Positions 1 to 8,930 of a stretch of 64,000 bases of DNA are shown piece after piece. How positions within the stretch are numbered: position 1 is the stretch's first letter; each line of letters starts with the position of its first letter. The stretch is from assembly GCF_019900845.1 (NCBI RefSeq), contig NZ_CP074570.1, positions 3,410,001 through 3,474,000 on the forward strand, written 5' to 3'. The stretch comes from Paraneptunicella aestuarii (GTDB lineage: Bacteria; Pseudomonadota; Gammaproteobacteria; Enterobacterales; Alteromonadaceae). The notes beneath the pieces were generated by a model. The model saw only the letters and a program-made list of their open reading frames with translations. It was not told the DNA's origin and searched no databases. A program made the translations under genes and the position numbers.

Positions 1-1973
1 TCAATAGATAAATTGGTTGTGGATTGAAGAATACCGTTGTCGTTGTTAATGGATTCACTAAAAGATAACTCAGGAGCATTTTCACCATTGAAAATCAGGG
101 TACCTGAATTCTGCAATTGCTCACCGGAAATAGAGGTGTTCTGCTGAGTTTGTAATGTACCGCTGTTAGCTAATGTGCCTGTTTCAATGGTTAACTGTCC
201 ATTAGCCAGCCACTCTCCGGCATTGCTAACAGATTCAACAGCGTTAACATTTGCAGCTCCTTCATGGGCGATTAATCCCGCCTCAATATTAATCTGCTGA
301 TTGGTAATATTAAGTTGCCCGTCGGCACTGGACTGGTAAATCAAACCACCCGTTTGATTCAATTGCTCGCTGGTGATGGTGATATTTTCAGCCTGAATCG
401 TGCCCGAGTTGGTTAAGGATGTACCATCAAGGGACAAATCACTTGCCAGCAACAATCCCTGATTCTCCGCCTGAGCAATGTTTCCGGTTACTGTATTCGA
501 TTGAATAGTACCCGTTTCAGTATTCACTAATCCGTTGGCATTGATATTGACTTCACCCAGGCTGAGCATAGTCCCGGTATTAACAATGTTGCCCTGCGCA
601 TTGAGAGAAATATTAGAAACATTAGTTAGCTGCCCTTGCTCATCAATTCCGGCATAAAGCTGCCCATTCTGGTTCACATCATTAGCGGTAACAGTAATAT
701 CTGAGTTTGAAGTCACTGTTCCGGTATTTTCAAATGTCGCGCCAGCGTTAATTGCGACATTTTGCCCATGAGTGCTACCACTCAATATCACATCGCCATT
801 GACCGAGTTGATTGAGGCTTGCCCGTTGGTGACGGTATCCTTGAGACGAATTTGGCCATCGACAGTTAATTCCAGCTGGTTAGTGGAGCTGATTAAACCG
901 TCACTTCTCACACCTAGCCCGGCTTGTGTACCAATCAACTTAATACTGTTGACGTACATGGAACCTAGCGCTGAGGCATCTAATGCAAATAGGGGTTGAG
1001 TTTCACTAGCCTGATTAGCAAGTTGACGGACTTCTTCTGATTGATAACTAATGTAGTTATTGCCGGTATAAACATTAAGTTCATTGGCATACAAAGCAGC
1101 ATTCAGGTACATAGCCTGAGTCAAAATATCAAACTTGCTGATATTGGAAGCATTTAAGCCGTAACCATCAATAACCACACTACCGGAATTAATATTGAAA
1201 CCGAGTAATTGCCCACCTTGAACATCGGCAGCACCTGTTGCAAAGGTCACTCTGGGGGTATTGATAAAACCACAGCCATTACAGGTTATGCCGTTACGGT
1301 TGGCTAAAACAAACTCTGCTGAATCGCCTAATATTTCGGTGAACCCCAGCAAGGTAGAAGCCGAACCACCTGTTACCTCAGCCAAAATAATGCTAGCCGT
1401 GCCGCCAGCCAAACGGCGGTTACCGTCGGTCCAGCCACCCAATTGAGAAATGATAGGATCCAGGCTGTTATTCAGGATTAAACCGTTTGCATCAACATTA
1501 AACTTGCTGAACAAGTTATGGGATACACCCGCTTGAGAAGCCTCGGCAATATCAATTACCGTAGTGCCATTCGCGGATTCTTTCATTCCCATACCATCGC
1601 CAACGGTAGGATCAATCTCAATACCGGTTGATGAATTCTGTTGTGGCAATGCAAATGCTGCTTGCTGCTCAGCCTGAGCGCTTTGAGCAGCTTGTGCTTG
1701 CTGTACCGCTTGTGCTGATTGAGTTTGCTGAACTTGTTGCTGCGCCTGTTGTTGAGCAATCTGCATCTGAGCATTTTGCACTTGCTCAGAGTTGCTGGTT
1801 GGAATATACCCCTGACCATACACACCCGTTTGTCCAATACGAACCAAACCATGTAAATCCTTGTCTGTATTTAATACTCCAACAACACCTTTAGCCGCTA
1901 CAACCGCCGGGTTTAGCAGCATAATCAAAGTCAGAAGTTTTGCAGTCAATTGCTTGGCGTTATTACTCAACAT
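1..1973 (-). CDS. Two-partner-secretion exoprotein (filamentous haemagglutinin-like TpsA), 3' end outside window
   Basis: The protein starts MLSNNAKQLTAKLL with a hydrophobic signal segment (about residues 8-27). A Gln/Ala-rich stretch (about 64-113, 23 Gln in about 51 residues) comes before a typical TPS secretion domain (about 135-320). That domain carries the family hallmarks LAGGTASIILAEV and NRNGITCNGCGFINTPR, with a Cys pair at 231/234. The rest is a monotonous series of short Asn/Thr/Gly-rich beta-helix repeats (for example NTGTM, NSGTIQ, NSGTLQ), as in FHA adhesins. The reading frame stays open to base 1, so the C-terminus is missing. It lies 16 nt behind the TpsB gene, so the two form an operon and TpsB should export it. 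Whether it is an adhesin, cytolysin or contact-dependent toxin cannot be decided without the C-terminus. Confidence 0.9.
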   Translation of the reverse strand, partial: MLSNNAKQLTAKLLTLIMLLNPAVVAAKGVVGVLNTDKDLHGLVRIGQTGVYGQGYIPTSNSEQVQNAQMQIAQQQAQQQVQQTQSAQAVQQAQAAQSAQAEQQAAFALPQQNSSTGIEIDPTVGDGMGMKESANGTTVIDIAEASQAGVSHNLFSKFNVDANGLILNNSLDPIISQLGGWTDGNRRLAGGTASIILAEVTGGSASTLLGFTEILGDSAEFVLANRNGITCNGCGFINTPRVTFATGAADVQGGQLLGFNINSGSVVIDGYGLNASNISKFDILTQAMYLNAALYANELNVYTGNNYISYQSEEVRQLANQASETQPLFALDASALGSMYVNSIKLIGTQAGLGVRSDGLISSTNQLELTVDGQIRLKDTVTNGQASINSVNGDVILSGSTHGQNVAINAGATFENTGTVTSNSDITVTANDVNQNGQLYAGIDEQGQLTNVSNISLNAQGNIVNTGTMLSLGEVNINANGLVNTETGTIQSNTVTGNIAQAENQGLLLASDLSLDGTSLTNSGTIQAENITITSEQLNQTGGLIYQSSADGQLNITNQQINIEAGLIAHEGAANVNAVESVSNAGEWLANGQLTIETGTLANSGTLQTQQNTSISGEQLQNSGTLIFNGENAPELSFSESINNDNGILQSTTNLSI

Positions 1974-1989
1974 TATGATTTACCGTCCG

Positions 1990-3744
1990 TTAAAAGCTCA
2001 CTCTGAGTGAAAAGTCCAATTCATGTTCTTCTACATCCAGATAATCAGGCGTTCTTAGTGCGTGAGCGTAGGAAACATTCAAATTCAAAGATTCGTAGTA
2101 CAGCTGAAGCCCCAAAATAGAACCGGCCACCCAGTCTGTATGATGGCGCTCCAGAATATAGGGGGTGTTACTTGCGCCAACATCCAACCCAAAATGCAGC
2201 TGCGCCCCAATTCCCCAAGGCAATTGCCAAGGTAAAGGAGCATGAAAATCAGTACGTAGATAACCGCCTCGATATCCAGATAACCCCTGCGATAGCCCTC
2301 GCACAGAATAACGACCACCGACACTGACACCTTCCGATACCAGTATCTGATTCGGGGCATATAACAGGTGCAGACTGGTGCGGTATTGGATTGGGTGAGC
2401 TAGTAACTCGAATTTCGATGAAAAGCCCACATCAGCAAAATATTTGGTGAACTGAAAATCGTCTTCGGCAACAGCCAATTCGCGTTTGGCATCCCACCAT
2501 GGAACGCTTTTGTTCACATGCAAAGTGGCATCCAATGAGCCTTCTGGAAGGTGATGAACATAGGTTCCCGCCAAATCCCAGATGTAAAGAATGCGCGAAG
2601 ATGTTTCCAAAAAGACATCTTCTATGTAGTTTTTGCTTTGCTTACGGGTAAAGGCGAGTGAAAGCTGTAGTTTCTCGGCCTGATCTCGCATCAGGGTGTA
2701 ATTGGCAGACAAACTGGAGTTTAGCGAAGTGCCATGTGTAAGGAAGTTAACTTCAGTGCCTATGACTGACTGCTTGTACTCGAAATAGCTGTTATTCAAG
2801 CCAAACATCCAGTAACCATAAGGCATGGAAGCAACCAGAGAATAGCTACGAGATTGAGCAACAGGAAGATCATGTCCGCCAACATTAGACGACACAGAAG
2901 CAATTAAACTTTCGTTCAAACCAAGCAGGTTTTCGTAGGTAAAATTGGCGTCGGCCTGGTATTCACCAGTATCTGACACCCCGGTATTATTGATGCCGAT
3001 AGAGCTGCGCCACTGACTCGCTGGCTGATTTTGAAGGCCAACGATGCTTCCTCCTTGCTCTTTACCCGGCTCCATCGCCATGGTTGTGGTGTTTTTGCCC
3101 AAGCGATTGAGATTCTCCAGCCCCTGCTCTAAATCACGAATATTGAGTTTATCTTTCAAATCTACAGGAAACGCTAATGCCAGTTCCCTTTCGCTAAGGG
3201 TGTTGTCATTGGATTGAATACTTTCAACAAAACCTTCAAGTACAACTAGTTCCAAGTCCCCATCAGATAAGTCTTGCTGAATAATATACGCACGGCTGGT
3301 GACATAACCGTTTTCCAAATAAAGATTCGATAACTCAGATACCAGATTATTAATATGAGTGAGTGTCAAACAACGGCTGGTATATCGGCTGGTGATTGCC
3401 TGAACAATGTCATTGGAAAAAAGAGTAATGCCGTCAATGTTGACGGTATTAATGGTAAAGCAGGTTGCATCTTCATCTTCGACCTGATTGATTTGTTCAG
3501 GTTGATACTCTTGTTGCAGGAAGACATCTTTACGTTCAATGAGAGGTGATAATTCGTTTTGGATCCGATCATTACCTTCTTTAATGATCCTCTCATGACG
3601 GTTATTGATTGTATCGGTGATAGATATACCGGTAGGAGGAGAAGATAAATTTGATGCATGAGTGTTCCCTGTTACGCTTCCCAAAGCGAAACACAGCAAC
3701 AAACCACAAATTCTAGGACTATTCCTTTTAATACAACTTTCCAT
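1990..3744 (-). CDS. Two-partner-secretion outer-membrane transporter (TpsB, ShlB/FhaC/HecB family)
   Basis: This 584-residue protein has an N-terminal signal sequence (about residues 1-30), then POTRA-type domains (about 75-200, including NTVNIDGITLF and LYLENGYVTSRAYI). A C-terminal 16-strand-type beta-barrel follows, ending in the aromatic outer-membrane signature RVSF. The barrel contains VSVGGRYSVRGL, the conserved VRG(Y/F/L)-type motif of Omp85/TpsB proteins. Length and domain order match FhaC/ShlB. By family knowledge it sits in the outer membrane and secretes the TPS-domain exoprotein encoded immediately downstream. It is first in the operon. Confidence 0.92.
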   Translation of the reverse strand: MESCIKRNSPRICGLLLCFALGSVTGNTHASNLSSPPTGISITDTINNRHERIIKEGNDRIQNELSPLIERKDVFLQQEYQPEQINQVEDEDATCFTINTVNIDGITLFSNDIVQAITSRYTSRCLTLTHINNLVSELSNLYLENGYVTSRAYIIQQDLSDGDLELVVLEGFVESIQSNDNTLSERELALAFPVDLKDKLNIRDLEQGLENLNRLGKNTTTMAMEPGKEQGGSIVGLQNQPASQWRSSIGINNTGVSDTGEYQADANFTYENLLGLNESLIASVSSNVGGHDLPVAQSRSYSLVASMPYGYWMFGLNNSYFEYKQSVIGTEVNFLTHGTSLNSSLSANYTLMRDQAEKLQLSLAFTRKQSKNYIEDVFLETSSRILYIWDLAGTYVHHLPEGSLDATLHVNKSVPWWDAKRELAVAEDDFQFTKYFADVGFSSKFELLAHPIQYRTSLHLLYAPNQILVSEGVSVGGRYSVRGLSQGLSGYRGGYLRTDFHAPLPWQLPWGIGAQLHFGLDVGASNTPYILERHHTDWVAGSILGLQLYYESLNLNVSYAHALRTPDYLDVEEHELDFSLRVSF

Positions 3745-4474
3745 CTTTCCTGTAACTGCTTTCCAAGTTAACTCGCTATACCATCAATAAAAAATTCTTT
3801 TTATTTCAATATTTTAATGCGAAATCATTTATCTTCAATTCACTTAACATTCACCAGTTATACTGACACTTTCTACTTATCTGATTTACAGAAAACCATA
3901 TCGACAGCATTTGAAACATCTAGCCACTCTTCAAAGAAACTAAACAAGTGCTTCATTGATGAATAATTAGACAAAAGTGACATTGACATGATTTGTATAA
4001 AGGCCACTAAACACCCTGAACGGTTATAAAAAAGACCAAACCGGCAAGAATCGAGGCGATTTTACACATTTTTTGAGCAATAGGAAGAGAGGAAAAGTGG
4101 AGACAAAACCACATAAAAGATATTTTTATAGCCACAAATAGATGTGATTAATTTCAAAATTAAAGCTTAAAAGTTCAGCTCTAATAAAAAGAATGAGGGG
4201 GAAATTAGCGTAACATTTTATTTTAAAAGCAATTTATGCCAGCACATTCTGTTATGAAATGATCGAAGGTGAAAAATATATTACGCTTAGAGTGGACTTG
4301 ATTATGGCACTTGTCATACCAGTTAATTATAATTTTTAATAACAAGGTATTTTTAAAGATACCATTGATGCCATTTATATGTAATTAAACGTCCCCCTTC
4401 ATTCTGATGTTTGCCTTGTAAACTACAAACGGAAAGTTCAAATTTAACGACAAAAAACACGGTAGAGTTATTCA
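3745..4474. other. AT-rich intergenic region upstream of tpsB
   Basis: About 730 bp without a convincing gene, lying between the terminator of the hydrolase/partner genes and tpsB. It is strongly AT-rich and should hold the tpsBA promoter, but I could not single out one -35/-10 pair. Confidence 0.5.
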
Positions 4475-4511
4475 CAAAAAAACGCCGGAGCTCTTTCGAA
4501 CTCCGGCGTTT
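4475..4511 (-). terminator. Rho-independent terminator of hydrolase/partner operon copy A
   Basis: The arms AACGCCGGAG (4481-4490) and CTCCGGCGTT (4501-4510) form a perfect 10-bp stem around a 10-nt loop. On the minus strand the stem is followed by a run of T. An identical hairpin ends copy B at 6831-6864. Confidence 0.9.
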
Positions 4512-4562
4512 CAATCAGAAATGAATTGCTTCTATGCGTTAATATCAGCAATCAATATCAGC

Positions 4563-5711
4563 TTACATTTCGCCTTTTACGCCAAATGAAACCGTTTTGC
4601 CCAATTCGTCAATCAAGCCCAATTGCTTCTGGTCGAACAAGCGTACATCACGTAACTCATAAGGCGCATTAACTTTAGCATTCGCCAAAATCGCCGCGTC
4701 AAATGGTAACTTGATGCTGTCAGCACCCGCAGTGGTGTTTTGCGCTGCATGCGTTTCCATTACAGGAACCATCTGACCACGAGCATTCGTGCCGTATAAA
4801 GTAGCACGTACTTCGTAACGGCTCGCTTCTTTCGCCAAAATGTTGATAGTCGCGCTCAAACCATTGTTTTCGCTCATGCTTGCACTTGTCAGGTCTGCAC
4901 TGTTACGTGACAAACCGAAAGCCACTTTCGCACTACGACGTACTGTTTCACCATTTTGCTCACCAGTAGTATGAACACGTAGTTCATACAAACCATTGAT
5001 TGGTGATTGAATGGCGTTAACGTCTGCAACACTGAACATCAGGTTGTCGCCGCTACCCATTACATTAACAGGAGTCGTTTCACCGTTAGGCGCTACCAAT
5101 TCTGCAGAAGCTTTCAACGCTGATGCGCCTGGCAAAGTTGCACTCGCTACTACGCGGTCTTCTGCTGTGAATTGTTGACCTTTGATGTTCAACGCTAAAT
5201 TGTGCTTGGAGTTTTTCTCTTTAACTGTAATCACGTAAAGAGAATTGGCATCCAGCTCTTGCTCGGTTTTCAACATCAATGCGCCTGCATCACCGTCTTG
5301 ACGTGTCGTCAATGCGATAGTGTTAGCGAACAAACCTACCTGTGCCAGCTCATCCGCAGATACGCGGTTAGCAATCACAGAAGCGGCCGGGTTGTTAACG
5401 TGAGCCAATTGCAACAAACCTGAATCCAGTTGTGCCTGCTCTTTCGCGCCTTGAGCAACCAAAATGGCTACTTTAGCTTGAGTTGTATTCAGCAACACAC
5501 CTTTGTTCAACTCTGCACCCGTCGCTTTGAACCAGTATTCGTTGCTCTTAACTTCATGCAATTTTTCTGATTGCACTTCCAACGTCGCATTCGCTGCAAT
5601 CGGGAAGCTGAAGTTCAAATAATCGTTACTCGTTTGAGTATCCAGCACTTGTGCTGAAGCCATCGCTGAGGCAATTAGCGAGAAGCCTAATGTTAATACT
5701 TGCTTTTTCAT
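4563..5711 (-). CDS. Exported protein of unknown function, DUF4785-like, copy A
   Basis: The protein has 382 residues and a clear signal peptide (MKKQVLTLGFSLIASAMASAQ, cleavage near residue 20). The start at 5711 is chosen because GGAG lies 6 nt upstream; a start 27 nt earlier would overlap the hydrolase stop and spoil the signal peptide. The mature part has no Cys and looks like beta-sandwich domains (roughly residues 180-275 and 275-382, the latter with YEVRATLYGTN and APYELRDVRLF). I recall a resemblance to DUF4785 proteins but could not check it. It follows the hydrolase gene with 13 nt between them, so it is probably co-expressed as a periplasmic or secreted partner. The predicted protein is identical to copy B at 6917-8065. 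Confidence 0.85.
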   Translation of the reverse strand: MKKQVLTLGFSLIASAMASAQVLDTQTSNDYLNFSFPIAANATLEVQSEKLHEVKSNEYWFKATGAELNKGVLLNTTQAKVAILVAQGAKEQAQLDSGLLQLAHVNNPAASVIANRVSADELAQVGLFANTIALTTRQDGDAGALMLKTEQELDANSLYVITVKEKNSKHNLALNIKGQQFTAEDRVVASATLPGASALKASAELVAPNGETTPVNVMGSGDNLMFSVADVNAIQSPINGLYELRVHTTGEQNGETVRRSAKVAFGLSRNSADLTSASMSENNGLSATINILAKEASRYEVRATLYGTNARGQMVPVMETHAAQNTTAGADSIKLPFDAAILANAKVNAPYELRDVRLFDQKQLGLIDELGKTVSFGVKGEM

Positions 5712-5724
5712 GTCAGGCTCCTTA

Positions 5725-6576
5725 TTAGATATCCGCACGGATAATAGTGTCTAGGTTAAAGCAATCACGACGTGATTGGTGATGGCTCAATGGCTCACTG
5801 CCCGCAGTACGTGAAGTGTCATAGAACCAAACGCTACCGGCACCGGCTTGAGAAGTACACTCAAGGAAACCGTCTGAGCAGCTCGCCAACCAGTTTTGAG
5901 TAGTTTCAAGAGCAACCTGATACTGGTAACCACCGCAGTAGCTATCGCTGTCCCAAATTGCAGAATCAACATCTGAACCTACAACCGCTTTGAAAGTCTT
6001 AGGTAACGCTGGGCGGCCAGAAGTACCGTACAGGTTGTTAGCGTTGTATGAAGCCATCCAGCTGGTTTGCTGCATTCTTACTGCATCACTTTGGTAACCC
6101 AGGATCCAGCCAAGAATTGATTCAAACACAGTACCGTTCATTACGGCATTCGCCAAAGGAGTACCTTTGCTTGAAGGAGCCAACGCGATAACTTTGTTAA
6201 TCTTGTTGATGATGTTTGGATAACGTGAATCATAAGTAGGGTTAGACATGATCCAGCGAACAACGTTACCACCATTAGAGTGAGTAATAACGTTCATGGA
6301 AGTAATCCCTTTAGCGCTAATGAAAGAGCTCAATTGACCAGCCAGACAACCAGCTGCGCCGCTTGTCCACATGTATTGTTCAAAGTCACAGTTAATCACG
6401 GTGTAACGAGTACCGTTACCAGACATGACTGACTGAACAAAACTACCAGTCCAGTAATCATTGTAGGCGTCAGTTTGTTTACCTGTACCATGTACAAAGG
6501 CAACCCCCATGTTTGCATTACTGAACGCTGAGAAGCCCAGCAACAGTAACATTGTGAAGTATTTTAATGTTTTCAC
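5725..6576 (-). CDS. Secreted alpha/beta-hydrolase (lipase/esterase-like), copy A
   Basis: The protein has 283 residues. The GTG start at 6576 is preferred because GGAG lies 8 nt upstream; GTG at 6585 and ATG at 6624 are alternatives. A signal peptide ends near Ala21 (SNA). The mature protein begins with MGVAFVHGTG, where the His-Gly is the likely oxyanion-hole motif. A nucleophile elbow VITHSNGGNV (Ser100) follows, with Thr in place of the usual first Gly of GxSxG. The likely catalytic His is in LSHHQSRRDC (265/266). Six Cys (63, 77, 214, 233, 240, 272) suggest disulfides in an exported enzyme. It is probably a lipase, esterase or related depolymerase; the substrate cannot be read from sequence. 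It is translated just before the partner gene. Confidence 0.85.
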   Translation of the reverse strand: MKTLKYFTMLLLLGFSAFSNANMGVAFVHGTGKQTDAYNDYWTGSFVQSVMSGNGTRYTVINCDFEQYMWTSGAAGCLAGQLSSFISAKGITSMNVITHSNGGNVVRWIMSNPTYDSRYPNIINKINKVIALAPSSKGTPLANAVMNGTVFESILGWILGYQSDAVRMQQTSWMASYNANNLYGTSGRPALPKTFKAVVGSDVDSAIWDSDSYCGGYQYQVALETTQNWLASCSDGFLECTSQAGAGSVWFYDTSRTAGSEPLSHHQSRRDCFNLDTIIRADI

Positions 6577-6701
6577 TTTGTTCACTCCGATCTTGTTAAT
6601 TTGCTTCGTTTTAATTAGGCACATCTGAAAACGAATCTAAGTACTGTTGTCTTACCCGTCTCGTTAAAAGCTGACCAAGCGGACAAGATCTAACAATTAG
6701 C

Positions 6702-6730
6702 AATGTAGGTTAAATTTATTACCGTGTAAA
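6702..6730 (-). promoter_or_regulatory. Candidate promoter of hydrolase copy A
   Basis: On the minus strand TTTACA (6730-6725) and TACATT (6707-6702) are 17 bp apart. The -35 surroundings CTTTACACGGTAA are repeated exactly upstream of copy B at 9093-9105, in otherwise diverged sequence, which supports a regulatory role. Confidence 0.5.
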
Positions 6731-6830
6731 GCAAAAAGAAATTCTTATTTTGTCTAATGAAGAAGATTAAGTTTGTGATGTGTTATTAACCTTTGTTATT
6801 GATATTTATAAGAAAAGATTATTTCACAAA

Positions 6831-6864
6831 CAAAAACGCCGGAGCTCTTTCGAACTCCGGCGTT
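6831..6864 (-). terminator. Rho-independent terminator of hydrolase/partner operon copy B
   Basis: The same 10-bp GC-rich hairpin as at 4475-4511 (arms 6835-6844 and 6855-6864), with a T-run on the minus strand. It separates copy B from the copy A promoter. Confidence 0.9.
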
Positions 6865-6916
6865 TCAATCAGAAATGAATTGCTGCTATGCGTTGATATC
6901 AGCAATCAATATCAGC

Positions 6917-8065
6917 TTACATTTCGCCTTTTACGCCAAATGAAACCGTTTTGCCCAATTCGTCAATCAAGCCCAATTGCTTCTGGTCGAACAAGCGTAC
7001 ATCACGTAACTCATAAGGCGCATTAACTTTAGCATTCGCCAAAATCGCCGCGTCAAATGGTAACTTGATGCTGTCAGCACCCGCAGTGGTGTTTTGCGCT
7101 GCATGCGTTTCCATTACAGGAACCATCTGACCACGAGCATTCGTGCCGTATAAAGTAGCACGTACTTCGTAACGGCTCGCTTCTTTCGCCAAAATGTTGA
7201 TAGTCGCGCTCAAACCATTGTTTTCGCTCATGCTTGCACTTGTCAGGTCTGCACTGTTACGTGACAAACCGAAAGCCACTTTCGCACTACGACGTACTGT
7301 TTCACCATTTTGCTCACCAGTAGTATGAACTCGTAGCTCATACAAACCATTGATTGGTGATTGAATGGCGTTAACGTCTGCAACACTGAACATCAGGTTG
7401 TCGCCGCTACCCATTACATTAACAGGAGTCGTTTCACCGTTAGGCGCTACCAATTCTGCAGAAGCTTTCAACGCTGATGCGCCTGGCAAAGTTGCACTCG
7501 CTACTACGCGGTCTTCCGCTGTGAATTGTTGACCTTTGATGTTCAACGCCAAATTGTGCTTGGAGTTTTTCTCTTTAACTGTAATCACATAAAGAGAATT
7601 GGCATCCAGCTCTTGCTCGGTTTTCAACATCAATGCGCCTGCATCACCGTCTTGACGTGTCGTCAATGCGATAGTGTTAGCGAACAAACCTACCTGTGCC
7701 AACTCATCCGCAGATACGCGGTTAGCAATCACAGAAGCGGCCGGGTTGTTAACGTGAGCCAATTGCAACAAACCTGAATCCAGTTGTGCCTGCTCTTTCG
7801 CGCCTTGAGCAACCAAAATGGCTACTTTAGCTTGAGTTGTATTCAGCAACACACCTTTGTTCAATTCTGCACCCGTCGCTTTGAACCAGTACTCGTTGCT
7901 CTTAACTTCATGCAATTTTTCTGATTGCACTTCCAACGTCGCATTCGCTGCAATCGGGAAGCTGAAGTTCAAATAATCGTTACTCGTTTGAGTATCCAGC
8001 ACTTGTGCTGAAGCCATCGCTGAGGCAATTAGCGAGAAGCCTAATGTTAATACTTGCTTTTTCAT
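6917..8065 (-). CDS. Exported protein of unknown function, DUF4785-like, copy B
   Basis: This second copy has a predicted 382-residue product identical to that of 4563-5711, including the signal peptide and beta-sandwich regions. The DNA differs at about eight synonymous positions. The start at 8065 has the same GGAG ribosome-binding site, in the short spacer behind the hydrolase stop codon. Perfect protein identity next to diverged hydrolase partners means either very recent conversion or strong constraint on this partner. Confidence 0.85.
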   Translation of the reverse strand: MKKQVLTLGFSLIASAMASAQVLDTQTSNDYLNFSFPIAANATLEVQSEKLHEVKSNEYWFKATGAELNKGVLLNTTQAKVAILVAQGAKEQAQLDSGLLQLAHVNNPAASVIANRVSADELAQVGLFANTIALTTRQDGDAGALMLKTEQELDANSLYVITVKEKNSKHNLALNIKGQQFTAEDRVVASATLPGASALKASAELVAPNGETTPVNVMGSGDNLMFSVADVNAIQSPINGLYELRVHTTGEQNGETVRRSAKVAFGLSRNSADLTSASMSENNGLSATINILAKEASRYEVRATLYGTNARGQMVPVMETHAAQNTTAGADSIKLPFDAAILANAKVNAPYELRDVRLFDQKQLGLIDELGKTVSFGVKGEM

Positions 8066-8078
8066 GTCAGGCTCCTTA

Positions 8079-8930
8079 TTAGATATCCGCACGGATAATA
8101 GTGTCTAGGTTAAAGCAATCACGACGTGATTGGTGATGGCTCAATGGCTCACTACCTTTAGTGCGTGAAGTGTCATAGAACCAAACGCTACCAGCACCGG
8201 CTTGAGAAGAACACTCAAGGAAACCGTCTGAGCAGCTCGCCAACCAGTTTTGAGTCACTTCAAGAGCAACCTGATACTGATAACCACCACAGTAGCTGTC
8301 ACCGTCAAAAGGAGAAGATTCTACGTCAGAACCTACAACAGACTTGAAGGTTTTAGGTAGAGAAGGACGACCAGAAGTGCCGTACAAGTAGTTAGCATTG
8401 TAAGAAGCCATCCAGCTGGTTTGTTGCATTCTTACTGCATCACTTTGGTAACCCAGGATCCAGCCAAGAATTGATTCAAACACAGTACCGTTCATTACGG
8501 CATTTGCCAAAGGAGTACCTTTGCTTGAAGGAGCCAACGCGATAACTTTGTTAATCTTGTTGATGATGTTTGGATAACGAGAATCCCAAGTAGGGTTAGA
8601 CATGATCCAACGAACAACATTACCACCATTTGAGTGAGTAATAACGTTAAGAGAAGTAATGCCTTGCGCATTAATGAAAGAAGTCAATTGACCAGCCAAA
8701 CAACCTGCAGCCGGGCTTGTCCACATGTACTCTTCAAATTCACAGTTGATGATTGTGTAACGGGTGCCGTTACCAGACATGACAGACTTAACGAAATCGC
8801 CAGTCCAGTAATCATTGTAGGCGTCAGTTTGGTTACCTGTACCATGTACAAAGGCGACCCCCATGTTTGCGCTACTAATCGCTGAAAAACCCAGCAACAG
8901 TAACATCGTCAAGGATTTTAATGTTCTCAC
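8079..8930 (-). CDS. Secreted alpha/beta-hydrolase (lipase/esterase-like), copy B
   Basis: This 283-residue paralogue of the copy A hydrolase is about 90% identical. It keeps the signal peptide, FVHGTG, the THSNGG elbow, the six Cys and the C-terminal SHHQSRRDC. The GTG start at 8930 has GGAG 8 nt upstream; GTG at 8939 is possible. Substitutions cluster before the nucleophile (for example EEYMWTSPAAG) and in the segment before the C-terminal Cys pair (SPFDGDSYC instead of AIWDSDSYC). These could be substrate-facing loops. The gene is first in the copy B operon and followed at 13 nt by the partner gene. Confidence 0.85.
   Translation of the reverse strand: MRTLKSLTMLLLLGFSAISSANMGVAFVHGTGNQTDAYNDYWTGDFVKSVMSGNGTRYTIINCEFEEYMWTSPAAGCLAGQLTSFINAQGITSLNVITHSNGGNVVRWIMSNPTWDSRYPNIINKINKVIALAPSSKGTPLANAVMNGTVFESILGWILGYQSDAVRMQQTSWMASYNANYLYGTSGRPSLPKTFKSVVGSDVESSPFDGDSYCGGYQYQVALEVTQNWLASCSDGFLECSSQAGAGSVWFYDTSRTKGSEPLSHHQSRRDCFNLDTIIRADI

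Larger units (their letters stand above)
4481..8930 (-). repeat. Tandem segmental duplication, unit 2,354 bp (hydrolase + exported partner + terminator)
   Basis: Segments 4481-6576 and 6835-8930 correspond with a constant offset of 2,354 bp and no indels. Each holds the same order: a secreted hydrolase gene, an exported partner gene and the same terminator hairpin. The partner genes differ at only about eight bases by my reading, all synonymous. The hydrolase genes differ at about 28 residues, clustered at the N-terminal third and near the C-terminus, while the middle third is almost identical. This uneven pattern suggests duplication followed by local gene conversion. Confidence 0.95.

Noticed and set aside
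1628..1894. Forward frame opposite the Gln-rich part of TpsA
   Set aside because: It is the antisense shadow of the CAG/CAA-rich repeat coding region and has no independent support.
4563..8065. Transposon or IS as cause of the tandem duplication
   Set aside because: No transposase, terminal inverted repeats or target-site duplications are seen. The unit is a simple direct tandem copy.
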